From Vitrella brassicaformis (Eukaryota; Sar; Vitrellaceae), in contig CDMY01000219.1 in assembly GCA_001179505.1 (NCBI GenBank), positions 69,922 through 126,381 of the forward strand: 56,460 nucleotides of DNA, read 5' to 3'. A program made the translations under genes and the position numbers. Shown in pieces: positions 11,825 to 24,200 of this stretch; position 1 is the stretch's first letter, and each line of letters opens with the position of its first letter. Below the pieces are notes generated by a model, which saw only the letters and a program-made list of their open reading frames with translations, was not told the DNA's origin and did no database searches.

Positions 11825-12926
11825 CTTTGTGGGCAATCTGCCCTTCACGACCACCAAGGACGAGATCACGGCCTTCTTCGAGGAATGCGGACACATCACG
11901 GTGGGTGGGTGGGTCACCGACACACAGCCTAAACGGCCTCTGCACTCGTGTGTGCGGTCTCTCTCATCTCAGGAGGTGCGCTTCCCTCCCCCCCGTGACA
12001 AGCCATCCGACGGCACCACCGCTGCACGCGGCATCGCCTTCATCACTTTCGACGTATGCCAGCGGCTGACAAAGCCCTCCAATAGCAACATGTCAGACAG
12101 GTCAAACGCTTCTTTCTGCGTCGGTTTGTGCAGACGCCGCTGGCCGCCAAGCGCGCGACAGGCATGGACGGCAAGCACATCGGGGGAGAGGCCGGGCCCG
12201 ATGGCAAGATGAAAGGCGGCCGGAGAATGAAGGTGCGCTTGTGTGTGTGTGTGTGTGTGTGTGTGTGGACCAATCCACAGGTGACACATTGCCGTGCTGC
12301 TGGCTCGGTCTGCTTTGTCTTGTCTGTCGCTCGTCCAGGTGGACATGTCTGAGGGTCCGCGCCCCTCCAGACAAAGACCCCCCGACGCCAGGGACACCGA
12401 CCGCCGCAGAGACAGAGACAGAGACAGAGACGACGGTCGACCTGCTCTGCACAATGGCAGGTGAGTGAGTGAGTGACACCGATGGATGGATGGATGACTT
12501 GCCCTCCATCCCACACACACTCATCAATCGCACCAGTGTTGCGTATGCCTTATGTTCAGGTCCGTGCGTGACGCTCCACGGGGGGACGACCGTGGTCAGC
12601 GGCGGGAGCCTCGTGAGGAACCACCACGCAGAGACCATCAGGACAGGCGAGAAGGCGACAGGCGAGACGACCGGCCACCGCCTCAGCCACGTAAGGAGTC
12701 GCGCAGCCGCAGCCGCAGCCCGTTGTTCAAACGACGGGCTGTCCGTGACCGCTCTGAGAGTGCGGGTCGGCAGAGAAGGCGGGGCGGGGATGAAGTTGAC
12801 AGTGAGAAGGAGATGCGGCGAGATCGGCCGGGGCGCAAGGGGTCTGTGTCCCGGTCTCGGTCTTCGTCGAGGTCGAGGGACAGTCGAAGCCCCAAGAGGG
12901 GAGGGGTGGCAAGAGGGGCTGGCTGA
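10262..12926 (+). CDS. NADAR-like / FHA / RRM / RS-tail fusion protein, 569 aa
   Basis: Twelve exons join in phase: 10262-10498, 10582-10657, 10765-10923, 10986-11081, 11159-11277, 11367-11510, 11592-11723, 11823-11900, 11973-12053, 12134-12232, 12339-12460, 12560-12926. Residues 20-155 resemble the NADAR (YbiA/RibX) fold: LSN 28-30, a DDW-type helix, a TG turn at 113-114, D125, and N137-Q-L-G. Residues 190-277 are an FHA domain (LGKN, S219-R220-T-H222, DLNS, N246-G247), a phosphothreonine reader. Residues 278-321 look like a coiled coil. Residues 322-410 are an RRM with RNP2 IFVGNLPF and RNP1 RGIAFITF. The rest is Arg/Asp- then Arg/Ser-rich. The family's usual Glu before His is T47, and Trp-Gly is F128-G129, so catalysis may be lost. 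RRM plus RS tail suggests nuclear RNA processing (inference). Confidence 0.9.
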
Positions 12927-13537
12927 CTGACTGACTGTCTGTGGATGGATGCATCGCTGGCCTGCCGTATGTGTGTGTCTGACGTGTGCGATGGCTGGAC
13001 GGGACACACAATGGATGACAAGGAGACACAGACAGACACACACGTGAGTTGGACTGGATGAGATGGAGTGGATGGATGGATGGATGGATCCATCCATGTC
13101 ATGTTTCTTGCCTATTTCTTGCCGACACTTGGCAGACGGAAACACGCGACCAGATATATATCCATCATTCTCTCTGTGCAGTGGTCGTTGAGGGGCTCAC
13201 AGACAGACCGACACACAGCATGACTGAATCAGACAGTGCGACTCATTGGAATGCATGTGTGTGTGTATGTGTCTGAGAGTGTGCGGCCGCAACTTGACAA
13301 CCTGATCAATCAACTGACTGAATCACACAGAGGCTTAATCCATGGGATGAGTCCACTCCACCACGCAGTCACCACGAGAGAGAGAGAGAGAGAGAGATAT
13401 GGCAGCCAGGTGAGTCAGCTAGGCAGCCAACCACATTCTCACACCGGCCGGAGCGTCACATCGAAATCGGCCGGCAGCCAACCGGACCGCACCACATGCA
13501 CTCACACCCACACCCACACCCACAGGCAGCCATTCGG
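12927..13537. other. Spacer between convergent genes
   Basis: Shared 3' region with (GGAT)n near 13070 and a (GA)n run near 13380. The true 3' end of the F-box/polyQ gene may reach into it. No independent gene is supported. Confidence 0.45.
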
Positions 13538-14131
13538 TCACACAGCAGCAGCAGCTGGTCGACACAGTGAGCGGTGGGCGATGTGTCTTGAGGAACAAAC
13601 CGATCGGCGACAGAGATGAATGACGACAGCCAGCACCCAACTTGATATGCCCTCCTGACAACACACACACACCGAGGGCAGGGCGGCACTCAGCCACATG
13701 GTGACGAAGGGGATGTATCGCTGCGCACCCACCAGTGCGTATTGGCTGATGGATCGGTCAGCCGCCACCCTCCGCCTCAGCTGCGCCACCCTCACCTGCC
13801 CAAGGCACAGATACACACACACACACAGACACATGATTGTGATGGAGGTCGACGTGGGGGCCTCTGTGGTGTGTGTGGCTGTGTGACTCCCATCATCGTC
13901 ACTCCCATCATTACCGCCCTCATCGCTGGCGTCATTCATATCGTCACTCACATCATCGCCGCTGCCGTCGTCGGCATCTGCACACACCCAGACCATCGTC
14001 CGACTCTATTTCACACACACACACAGAGAGGGCACGTCATCCGTCAATCCACCGATGAATGTTTGAATGTGTCCCTCTCTGTATCTGTACCATTGTCATC
14101 GTCATCTTCATCTTGCTGTTGCTGCTGTTGC

Positions 14132-14178
<47 letters not shown>

Positions 14179-15354
14179 CTGCTGCTGTGGCACTTGTCCG
14201 TCGAATACGAATGGCGCCGCCGCCCCCAACACCGCGCGAGCCAGCTGAGTGGTCAACGGGAAGCGGTGCTTGAACAAACCGCCCTCACACACAGCCGCCT
14301 CAGTGGTCTGGACATACACAATCCCCGCACACAAGGGGAAGAAAAACACCGATGACAATAATAACATTTGACCAGCGGCGACTCGGTGAGCAGATCGTCC
14401 AGACGGCCGCCACCGACATCCCTGAACAGACAGACACCACCACCGTGGCCCACCCCAGTTATGCCCTTGTTGTGTCACCTGTTGAGTATAGTCAATATAT
14501 ACATATATGTGTCAGTGGTCTGGTGAGTTCTGATGAAGTGGTCGAGGGTCTTGTAATTGACAAACGACGACACTGACGCATTGGTGAACGGGCCACCGCT
14601 CGACACCCATCGGCCACGGACGGTCGAGTAGAAGATGCGGCTGCGCACTGGTAGGTCGTGTGGCTGTCTGTGTTGCTCATACAGATGGCCGGCAGGGAGG
14701 GGCGGGTCGACCTCCAACTCAAAGCCGGGCTCGTCGATGATGGCCCGCACGTCCTCATTGCCGTGCTGGAACAGCTGCATGCAGGTGCCATCACTGAAGT
14801 GGACGTGGCGGCCGACCATCTTGAGCTGCGCCAACACACGGGGAGCCGACACATACGCCTACACACACATGACCACATACAGACACACACCACAGACAGA
14901 GAGAATGAGGCCCTCCCCGCCCGTCTGTTTGCCGGCTCACCGTTATGTTTGCGTGTGTGTTGATGTCAGCCCCACCGAGGGTCACAGGCAGCTCACAGTT
15001 GCCGCACTGCCCTGCCAGCTCAATCACCTCGGCCATCTCGCCCCAGCCCCCCTCCTCGCCCCAGCCCCCCTCCTCCACCACACACACAGCCGCCAGCAGA
15101 TCATGTGTGCCGAACTGGTCGTCGTCGAACCGCAGCAGCTGCACTTGCTGCCCATTCACCGCCCGCCGCAGCCCCGCCTGTGAGCCCAGCGAGTGGCTGA
15201 GCCGATCCCTCAGCTGGGCCGCTCCGAAGAGCTCTCTGAGCCACGTGCAGGCGGCCCTCAGCCGCACGACGTCCTTGATGCTGAGGAGGTAGCGGCTCCT
15301 CCGGCCCACACACAGGTATGACACGAGGTGCTGCTGCTGCTCGTGGTGCTGCAT
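13538..15354 (-). CDS. F-box-like protein with polyglutamine tract
   Basis: Exons 15354-14941, 14858-14479, 14421-14373, 14307-14091, 13977-13952 and 13795-13538 join in phase, giving about 447 residues. The 3' end is uncertain because another intron may follow about 13690. Residues 15-50 contain an F-box-like helix set, with LLSIKDVVRLRAACTWL in the middle. The middle region is globular and unrecognised. A 25-residue polyGln run (14113-14187) is followed by an acidic DEDDDDN stretch. F-box proteins recruit substrates to SCF ubiquitin ligases; no substrate-binding repeat is evident here. Start chosen at the ATG just before the F-box; there is no in-frame alternative nearby. Confidence 0.7.
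14113..14187 (-). repeat. CAG/CAA repeat, 25 codons of polyGln
   Basis: Twenty-five consecutive Gln codons, CAG and CAA mixed, in exon 4 of the F-box-like gene on the minus strand. The mixed codons suggest selection for the polyGln itself, not only slippage. Confidence 0.95.
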
Positions 15355-15958
15355 GGGATGGATGGGCCAAGACGGTCAGATGAGTGAGGCGCTCGACAAG
15401 AGAGAGGCTGCACAGTGCGACAGAGCCGACAAAGGATTGTGTCCATTAAGCACGCTGCTCACAGATCTGTGTGCTGCTCACCTCGTTCGATGCTCGGACG
15501 GACAGATCAGAGAAAGGTCAATGAGCTAAGACCACCAGCACCAGCAGCGGCAGCGGCAGATGAGGAGGCCGCCATCGCTCCTCAGCCACGCTGCACCGAT
15601 GGGCGACAGACACAGAGAGAGAGAGGCACACAGACAGACAGACAGAAAGGCCAACGCATTCATTGAGGTGAGTGCATGAGCGTCACTCAGTCAGTGAGTC
15701 AGTGAATCAGTGAGTGTTGGGCCTCCCTCCCCTCTGTTTGTGTGTCAGCTCAATGGCCTGCCACCCCACAGCAGCAGTCGAGAGGACGACTGACTCAAGG
15801 GACTCTTTTCGCCCTCTTGTCAGCCGATTGCCTAACTCTCGCAACGCACAGCTGTCCGACAAGGCCACAAACGCCGCACTTTGGCAAATCGCGGGGCTAT
15901 AGGGTAACAAACCCTTTGACCCCTCGTCAAACCCTCCGGCTCTCCAGCTGCTGCCGGG
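15355..15958. other. Divergent promoter region
   Basis: Lies between the F-box/polyQ gene (-) and the small membrane protein gene (+). There is a (CAGA)n run near 15620 and a TCAGTGAG repeat near 15690. I see no AGCTCGC motif and no gene. Confidence 0.5.
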
Positions 15959-16728
15959 ATGTTGTTCCGGAGTTATCTTCGGTTGGGTTCGCATCTGCGG
16001 CCTCGACCGCGAGACCACAATATGTTCATGCTGGGTACGGTACTCTCACAGAAACGCGCACGCACACCCCACCACACGTGGATAGAGGCAGACCACCACC
16101 GCCAGCAGGCAGCAGAGAGCAAGATCAGCATCAGGGCGCCGCTCTGAAATCGTTGTTCGCCTCTCTGTGTCTGTGTGTGTGTGTCAGAGGCGCCGCACAC
16201 GTACAATGGTGCGCTGCCTCCGGTGCGTTCGCGTTGCATCGACACGACTGGGAAGCGGCTGCGTGGTACGGGTCTGCACGGCCCCGAGAACACGGACGTC
16301 TTCAAGCTGGTGCTGTTCAACCTCCTCAAGCAGCGCCGGCCGCAGCTGCACATCGCCACGCTCGAGGAAATGCGTGACTTCTACAAGCTCGACGTCTCCT
16401 TCGTCTGGTGGTTCATGTCCTGTATGGTCAGTCATAGTCACTCACAGAGGGACGGCTGGTGTGGGGTGGTGGTCATCTTTGCGCTGTCTGTCTGTGGTGT
16501 CTGTGTCTGTGTTTTCAGTGGATTATGATCCCGATGTCGAGTTTTTCGCTCCTCTACATCACGCAGCACGACCACTACCCCTGGACAACCAAACGTCTAG
16601 GTACGCGTAGCTACGCTGCCTGGCGCGAGCCCTTGCTTCACCTCAGCCAAATGTGTCGTTATGTGTGTGTGTGTGTGTGTGCAGACGGTAGCAAGGGCCC
16701 AGGCCCCTTCTGGTGGTGCCTCATCTAG
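15959..16728 (+). CDS. Small membrane protein, 146 aa, function unknown
   Basis: Exons 15959-16034, 16188-16426, 16519-16600 and 16685-16728 join in phase. The N-terminus (MLFRSYLRLGSHLRPRPR) is basic and amphipathic, like a mitochondrial presequence. A middle segment is charged. One aromatic-rich hydrophobic stretch, FVWWFMSCMWIMIPMSSF, looks like a membrane helix and is formed across an exon junction. The C-terminus is PFWWCLI. Size, presequence and single helix fit an accessory subunit of a respiratory complex. I do not recognise the family, so that is inference. Confidence 0.7.
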
Positions 16729-17786
16729 CCTCTCGCTCTGTCGCGGACGACACCATGTGTGCCGCGGTGCACAGTGCTGGGAGAGGCGACCCTACCCACC
16801 ACAGTGCGGTCCAACACACTGCTTGTCATGGCCATGGTGTGATGCTTGCTTTTGACGGACGGGCCAGGTGTCTTGTGTGAGGGGTGTGACATGGCGTGGT
16901 GTAGCGTGAAGTACGTTTGCCTACCGTTTTGTTTGTGTTGCGCGTGTGAAGTGATTTATGGCTTCCTCTGTGGCCTCGTCTGCCGAACCGATAGACTCAC
17001 ATCTGTCTGTCTATCAGTTCAGCGGACAAGGCTCTGCCGGCACAGCCATGAACACCTCGCCACGCGCACTCACACCAGCCTGCCATCAGGGAAGGCCTCG
17101 TTCGTGTCCGTTGTGTGACTTGATGCGATTGCTTTTGCCTCTTGTACTTCTCCTCTTTCGCGCGGCGGTCGATCACCAGAGATCCGATGTTGACTGCCCA
17201 CGGCAAGACGGAGGGGTGGGAGACGGCAAAGGGCAATCGCAGACATGCACGGCAGCAGCGGAAACAGGCTCGTTTCAACGTAGTGAGTGGGCGGGTGGAT
17301 GGTCGGTGAATGCATCATTGTGTGCGAGGGTGCGTTCTGGAGTGGGTGTGTGTGTACACTAAGCAGGACTGTGTGCTCGGCTGGCTGAAGGACAAGTTTT
17401 TCTCTCAATGCGCTCACAGATGGACTCAACCATTGATTGACTGATGGGGCGATCTCAAAGCTCTCAGCTGCACTATCGCCACGACAGAAAAACGTTTGCA
17501 CAACCAACCAGTGGCAGTATCGCTACGACAGAAAAAGTGTGGCAAGAGAGACAGACAGCCACCACATGCGTCGAGCTATCTATCTCACCCTCTCCCTCCA
17601 CCCCCCCCCCCTTCGAGCACGTCTGGCCCGATGTGCGGATGCGTCAGCACCTCGGATGTACCCGAAACAAACCACACAGTCTCTCACAACATGCCACCAC
17701 GATCAAATTGAAAGAGCTGCATGAACCACACACACAACTCCCCCTTGAAGTTGCCTGGTCCGCCTCCACTGCCCTCCCTCTCCCTG
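16729..17786. other. Spacer between convergent genes, about 1 kb
   Basis: Between the ends of the small membrane protein gene and the ankyrin gene. Open frames on either strand look like chance readings. There is a 10-C run near 17601. No gene is supported. Confidence 0.5.
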
Positions 17787-19529
17787 TCAGTCGATGCCCA
17801 ACGACACAAACACTTCAGTCCCCTTGTCGATTCGCCCCAGCTGCTGCCACGTAAATTGACAGTCCTGGTCGCCCAGGTGCTCGTTGAAGCCCTTGACCAC
17901 CCCCTCCGGTGGTATCCCATGGCTGACCGCCTCGTCCAGCCGGGCCCGGTGCACCACCTCACGCACTCCCGTCAGCACCACCTGCCCGCCACTGCCACGG
18001 ACGGCGAAGCACTGCAGCGGCGGCACGGTCACTTTCACGCGCTTGTCGCCCTGCTGCTGGTGTCGCGTCCCGCCCACCACCTCCCTGTTGCTGCTCGTCT
18101 GTGTGGCCGCCGACTTGACGAAGTGGGCGACGGCCGCACGCACCCGCCGCCTCAGCACCGACTCGCCGATGAGGTACTGGTCGATGGCGGCCACAGCAGC
18201 GGGGGGCTCGTGTAGGAACGCGCCGATCTTCCAGCCGATGGCCTCTGCCTCGTGTGGGCCGAATGCCATGTTGGATGGGGAGGGGTGGGGGTGGGCGCCG
18301 TCGTGGTGGGGGGCGAGGGGCAGCAGACGGGCGAGAAGCATCGAGTGGTCGCGCTGGGGGGCGAGGGCGCCGTTGATGGCCGACATGACGGCCTCGGACA
18401 GCTCACTCAGAACTGTGGCATACTCGGCCAGCACCAGCTGGCGACGACGGCGGTCCTCCTCAGTGGCTGTGGGCACGCGGGCGATGGATGGGGCCGCCCC
18501 GCCCCGTAGAAGCACACGGATGGTGGTCTTGTAGTTGCGGATCCGTCTTGAGCGCCCCTCTTCCAGCTGCTGCAGCTGCTGCTGCTCCTGATCGAGCTCC
18601 TCGGCAGCGACGGCGATGGGTGTCCGGTTGGGCTGGTTCAGCAGTCCCCTGCTGACATCGTCAGCCGTGAGCTGGCGGCACAGCCAATCAGCCACACAGG
18701 GAGAGCCCCTGTATGCGGCCGCCACGTGCAGTGGCGTACTGCCGAAGTTATCTGTTGCCGTCATGTCGGCTCCGTGGCTGGTGATGAGGTTGAGGTACTG
18801 GTCGATGAATTGCTGGGAGAACGCAGCATAGCTCCTCGCTGCCTCATGCACCAGACTGTCTCCAAAGGACCGTTCGGCTGCGAGTGTGCTATCGCGTTGG
18901 ATGAGGCGACGGTACACCGACATGAGGGCGTCCTCGTACTCACGAGTGGCGGGAGGGGCATAATCAGGGATGTAGGGAAGCCGCATCACCCTTAATCCCC
19001 GCACGTCGGCCTGCCGCGCCAGGAGGGTATCCACTGCCGTCAGATTGCCTGCCTCAATGGCCACCCTGATGGGCCTCTCCCGTCCGCCTCCGGCCGCATT
19101 GACGTCCGCCCCGCCGTCGACGAGTGCATTGATGATGTCACGCTGCAGCTCACGGGAGGACCACTGCGGCAGCAGCACGGGCACCCCTTGGTCAACACCG
19201 CTGTTTGCGTAGAGGAATGGGCGGTTTGTTGGGCGGTCGATAACGAAACACAGGCAGCTGTATCGCCAGTTAGGGTTTATCCCTGAGATGCCGCGGACGC
19301 GCAGGCTGCCGATGGCTCCCGGGTCGGCCCCTTGACGGATGAGCCGTGTGACCTCGGCCTCCGTGAATGTGCGCCGAACGCAGCCCTCCAACAGCTGCCG
19401 ATCCACACGACTGACGCTCCTACCAGGGACGAAGTCACGGATGATCTCGACATCGTCCAGCCGCCTGCAGCCGAGCGGCAGCGGTGCAGCATGAGGTGCT
19501 TGGGATGCGGCGGACGACGAGTGGGCCAT
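17787..19529 (-). CDS. Ankyrin-repeat protein, 580 aa, single coding exon
   Basis: A continuous frame runs from the ATG at 19529 to 17787, with no introns, unlike most neighbours. Ankyrin-type units are visible around residues 45-320, e.g. RPIRVAIEAGNLTAVDTLL and FGSTPLHVAAAYRG, spaced by longer insertions. A Gln-rich helix follows, and the C-terminal 250 residues are unrecognised. There is no signal peptide. Ankyrin repeats bind other proteins; the partner is unknown. The AGCTCGC motif at 19856 has the right orientation but lies 327 bp upstream. An exon-like ATGGCTGAG/gtatgg near 19744 suggests a 5' leader intron. Confidence 0.85.
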   Translation of the reverse strand: MAHSSSAASQAPHAAPLPLGCRRLDDVEIIRDFVPGRSVSRVDRQLLEGCVRRTFTEAEVTRLIRQGADPGAIGSLRVRGISGINPNWRYSCLCFVIDRPTNRPFLYANSGVDQGVPVLLPQWSSRELQRDIINALVDGGADVNAAGGGRERPIRVAIEAGNLTAVDTLLARQADVRGLRVMRLPYIPDYAPPATREYEDALMSVYRRLIQRDSTLAAERSFGDSLVHEAARSYAAFSQQFIDQYLNLITSHGADMTATDNFGSTPLHVAAAYRGSPCVADWLCRQLTADDVSRGLLNQPNRTPIAVAAEELDQEQQQLQQLEEGRSRRIRNYKTTIRVLLRGGAAPSIARVPTATEEDRRRRQLVLAEYATVLSELSEAVMSAINGALAPQRDHSMLLARLLPLAPHHDGAHPHPSPSNMAFGPHEAEAIGWKIGAFLHEPPAAVAAIDQYLIGESVLRRRVRAAVAHFVKSAATQTSSNREVVGGTRHQQQGDKRVKVTVPPLQCFAVRGSGGQVVLTGVREVVHRARLDEAVSHGIPPEGVVKGFNEHLGDQDCQFTWQQLGRIDKGTEVFVSLGID

Positions 19530-19855
19530 CACGCTGAGTCACACACACCTGCATACACACGGGAACGCACAGTCAATCAGCAGCATTCCCTCTCCCAACG
19601 CTGCTGGGCACCTGTGCCCTGGTCGGTCAGTCGACGGCCGCCACTCACTCAGTCGCACTCAGGGCCCTGCATGCATCACAGAAAAGCACAGTCACCCTTG
19701 CCGCCCGCGAGTGGTCAGACTCTGTGCACGTCCATACCTCAGCCATGAAAAGGTGACTTGAGTCCAGAAGAGAGCCGATGCCTCGTAGCAACGAAGCCTT
19801 CCCAAAGCTCTTCTCCTCTTCACCTCGGGCGCTGCGCTCCTGCTCCCGCCACCAA

Positions 19856-19866
19856 TTGCGAGCTTG
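19856..19866 (-). promoter_or_regulatory. CAAGCTCGCAA promoter-like motif
   Basis: The full 11-mer on the minus strand lies 327 bp before the ankyrin ATG and 110 bp before the plus-strand gene at 19976. Orientation matches the ankyrin gene by the rule seen at the other sites. Confidence 0.5.
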
Positions 19867-19975
19867 AAAGTGGGCAAGGCTGAGCAGAGGGGCTGTGTGT
19901 TCGTCATGGCGAGTGGTCAAGATCTGCCGCTCATGAGCCTCAGGAGGGGCTGCAGGAGGACATCGTGACGGTATC

Positions 19976-21216
19976 ATGAACATGCAGCAGATGCAGCAGC
20001 AGCAGGGGAGTCAACACAGGTCAGATGAGTCAGATGAGGAAAGGAATTGTGTGTCATGACACCCAGTGCAGTGAGAATGTGTGCAGGTCGGTGACTCGAG
20101 CGTTGAAGAGGGGTGCGGATCTGACGGGTCGATGCCTGCGGACGACTGGCGGGGCGCTTTCTGTTGTCGGTCTTATTGTTATCTTTGCGGAGCTTGCAAG
20201 GCCCCTGGGCGCCTTCCACCACACCAACGTTGTCCAGAGTCAATGGCCCATCATCCGAAAGGCCCGCCAGACGTGGGCCATTCGGGATGAGTCACTGACA
20301 GCCTTGCACTCTTCGCTCGTTTTATCTCGTGGCGACTTCTTCATTGACCGCCTTGGCCATTCTCTGTGGGTGCTGGGGGCCGGCAGGGCAACCCAGCCAT
20401 CAGAGATTGTGCAGCTCGACCCGAAGGCCTACGACATCTGGACACTGAAGCCAGAGCTGCCGTATCGTGGTGTGGTGGGCAGCTCTCTGCTGATCCCTGC
20501 GCTGGAGGTGCGGGAGACGCTGAAGCAGGTTGACCGGTGGCTGACGGGCGAGGACCCCTGCGACGCGCTTGACGAGATAGAGGGTTTGATAGAGGCCTCG
20601 CCGATGAGCAACATGGCGGAGCTGAAGGAAAGCTTCAACGAGTACAGTGACAACATCTACTTCAAAGACCCGGTAGGCCCTGGCGCACAGACGCAGACAC
20701 TCGTATCTCACATGGCGTATCTCACCTTTTCCGTTCCGGCTGTGTGTGTTCATTCAGGAGAGGTGGAATGTGTACCTCCAGGGTGCGGTGCCCACGACCT
20801 ACCACACACAGCAGTACCTGCTCAAGAATGCTGTCCTCAGCGACCTAGCAACGCTAATAGACGAGATCGACCTCCTGCTGCGGCTCAAGCGCGTCCAGGA
20901 GGGAGAGGACCTCGCGTCAGTCACGCCGTCATCAGACATGCGGCAGGTGACAGTCGAGGGCCTCACTGTGGCGCTTGGCACTAGCGGCGAGCAGAGGGCG
21001 GCCAGCAAGATCAAGGAGGCGGTCAAGAGCGACCTCACCTTCGATGAGGCATTCGATCGGGAGTTTCTGCGTGCGTGTGTTGAGAGGACCCTGGACAACC
21101 TGGGGGAGTACTTGCAGATGGCGAGATCTGACGACCTGGAAAGTGCTGAGAGATCGTTCAAGCGAAAAACACGGCCACAGGCAAGGCTGGCGGACAACAG
21201 CGAGAGGACACCCTGA
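19976..21216 (+). CDS. Unknown 362-aa protein with N-terminal hydrophobic leader
   Basis: Exons 19976-20019, 20087-20672 and 20758-21216 join in phase. I chose the ATG at 19976 because its short exon (MNMQQMQQQQ...) splices in frame to the body; an unspliced start at 20025 is the alternative. A hydrophobic segment, SVVGLIVIFAELARPLGAF, sits near residue 45. It ends in a small-residue/Phe junction like that of plastid preproteins of secondary algae. The mature part is acidic and mostly helical, with conserved-looking blocks such as NEYSDNIYFKDPERW and TLIDEIDLLLRLKR. I do not recognise the family. Thylakoid or stromal location is plausible but unproven. Confidence 0.75.
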
Positions 21217-24200
21217 TGTGTGCAGTGCTCGTGTCGGTCGGTGTGTTGTGGACGGTGTGACGGCCGTAAGGCCTTGGCTCGTATTTGTCGGTCGCTGTGA
21301 CGTTTGTCGGTAGAGGTTGGCACCTCACACAGTGAATTCACTCAGTCAGTCAGTCGATCAGTCACGATGGCAGAGTCCATGGCATGGATGGATGGATGTG
21401 TCTTGACACGATGGACGCGACGAATGAGATGGATGGATGGATGGATGCAGCAGCAGCCGGTTGGTCAGTGGCCGGCCATGCCAGCGCATTCACACACGAA
21501 CCCTGCACCACGCGTGCGTGCCACCAAGACAGTCACTCACTCACTCACTCAGCAACCAGTAAGGAGCTCTCTCACGCTACACAACACACAACACACGACA
21601 CACGACATCACGTGGCGTGGCGTGACACCACAGCACATCCCAGCACAGCACAGCGTACGTCATAGGCACGCAGCGCACCTCGGCAGCAATCAATGGTGCC
21701 CACGTTTTAAAAGATGCGGCGAGTGGCCAGGTTGGTCTCTCTGCCTGCCTGCCTGCCTGCCTTGCTGTCTGAGTGGATGGATGACTGGATGGCTGGATGG
21801 CTGTCGGTCGAAAACTGATCATCGCTTTGCTGCATTCGTCATGAGTGCAGCCAGCGAATGGAAAAACCTCAATACGCTGTCAGTAATGTGGTGTGCCAGT
21901 CGACACCTGTTGCGCAGCAGAGTCATCCTGGTGTCTCCAGGGCGAATCCGCAACGTGACAGCCCACGACTGACTGACACGCACACGAGACAGCGCGATCC
22001 ACTCTCTCTCGCTGCTGGAGAATGCTGGTAGCATCACAGCCTGCCTGTCTGCCAGCCAGCCAGCCAGTCAGTGTCAGTGGTCATGTTGGTACGTTAGATA
22101 TCGACTAGGTAGAGAGAGTGGATCGGATCAGTCAGTGTCTTAGTCATTCATTCGGTCACCGTGGTCAGTCAGGTCTCCTCATCCAGTCGATCGAAACACA
22201 ACGAAAAAAGAACCTACGATAGATGCCAGCAGAGCAGCCACCAGGCGGGGCGGGCAGAAACGATGGATGCTGCAGTGTCCCTCCGTCTGTCTGTCCGTCC
22301 TGGCTGCTTGGCTTGGTGCGACGGTCATCAAGTGCATGGTGGGAGTCGAGTCGGTCTCTAAAAAATGCTCTTTGGGTGCGGTGCGAATGTCTGTCTGTCT
22401 GTCTGTCTGTGTGTGCGAATGTATCAAGCGATGGAATAAAAGCCAACCAACCGCCCGTTGATTGCTGCTGCTGCGGTGTATCCGATACTGTGCCGTGGTG
22501 CGTAGCCTTAAATCGAAACAAACAAACACGCAAAAGGCAGGCAGGCAGGCAGTCATGATTCAGACAGAGAGAGTGGATAGATATATATAGTTCTTGACAT
22601 ATACGTTTGGGGTCACAGAGAGATCACTAGCCAGCCATTTTGTGTGCACGTAGGTAGGCGCGGGTTCCCACCCGCCCTTTTGCTGCGCACACACTAAGCA
22701 CACACACCACACCACACCACACGACACCACACGCACACGGCATTTCAACTATAGATAACATACCGCTTAGCATCCATCCGTCCATCCAGCCATGCATCAT
22801 GCACCCTGTACCAGTCGCCACGGAACGATCACACGACCGACCGACCTTGAAAATCCACTCACTCACTCACAAGCAGCAGACACACATGCACGGCCATCGT
22901 TCCATCTGGAGCAGCCACATGCACACCGACATGGAGCAAGGAGCAATACACACACACACACACACACGACACACAGCAAGGCAGCCAGTCGACCTTTCTC
23001 TCTCCCTCTCTCCGTCAGTCGGTGTCAGAAAAGGACGGCGAGCAGGCGAGGCCCCGGTTGGCCTGCCCGCCGTCCTTGTCCACGCCACACCATTTCGCGC
23101 CCACACAGATCGGCGCACCAATGGAGTGGCGTGTGGACACAGACACAGGCACCACACACATCGATCGACCGGCACGTCCAAAAATCCCTCTGCACGGGCA
23201 CATACAGACGCACACGCGCGACTCGCACACCCAGCCACCGATCCGTGGTTGATCCGCATCGGCAAACAGCCTCACAGATCCACTTGTCCGTTCCATGCGA
23301 GCAGCGAGTGGCGAGCGTGCGCGCGTGTGTGTGTGTGGTGTGATGTGACATACATGGCGGAACACGGTGTGAGGGATGTGTGTGTGTGTGTGTCTGTGTG
23401 TGTGTGTGGATGGATGGATGGATGATGATCAAAAGCGGTCCGTCCACTCGAAGACAGACGGACATATAGGCAGGCAGACAGGCATTGACGCAAACGGGCC
23501 TCACCGGCCTCACCATGCCATGCCGAATTAGCAGATACGTACGGGGGGAGGATGTGCGTGAAAAGATGGAAATATGTTGGTTGACCAAACGGTGCATGGA
23601 CAATGGACAAAGGACAATGGACAATGGACAAGAACCGCAGGCACACAGGCAGGCACACAGGCAGGCAGGCAGGCAGGCAAGACATGTATGCTATCGAGCG
23701 AGGGATCGTGCGGGCTCTCGCCTCCTCCCTCCCTCCCTCCCTGGCTCTCTCTGCCTCCCTCCCTCCCTCCTTCCCTCCCTCTCTTCAAGTGAGTTGAGTG
23801 AGTGAATGTTGAAAAAGACGGCCCCCCCTGCAAGTCACTTTGACTGTACAGCAGCAGCCTAGCCCTTCTCAACCAGGTCACCCAGCCAGCCACCAGTAAG
23901 CCGCCAAGCACACAAGCACACAGGCAGAAAGAAAGGTAGTCAGACAAGACAGCCCAGCCAGGCACCCACCCACCCACGCCCCCCTCCTCGAAGGAGGCAT
24001 CAAAACTCACCCCCCTTTCGACGCCAATTTTTCCCCGAGTAGATCTGTCTCCCCGACGTGATGCCATTGCACGGCACCCGCTTCTCACGCACACCCTCCC
24101 TCACACGCCCGCCCTCGCGAGCATGGCGCTCGGTCGTGTCAATGCAGACACAACACCACACACCACACCCACCCCCTCCACCACCGTCGAACACCCCGCC

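Noticed and set aside
14056-14273. Poly-Leu or poly-Ala protein on the plus strand
   Set aside because: It is the antisense reading of the polyGln tract in the minus-strand F-box gene, which has matching splice phases.
19645-19983. A 112-aa minus-strand protein upstream of the ankyrin gene
   Set aside because: It contains the promoter-like motif, reads as mixed composition and overlaps the first exon of the plus-strand gene. It is more likely promoter and leader.
23593-23640. ATGGACA tandem as a coding repeat
   Set aside because: It is a short microsatellite-like array with no splice context or extended frame.
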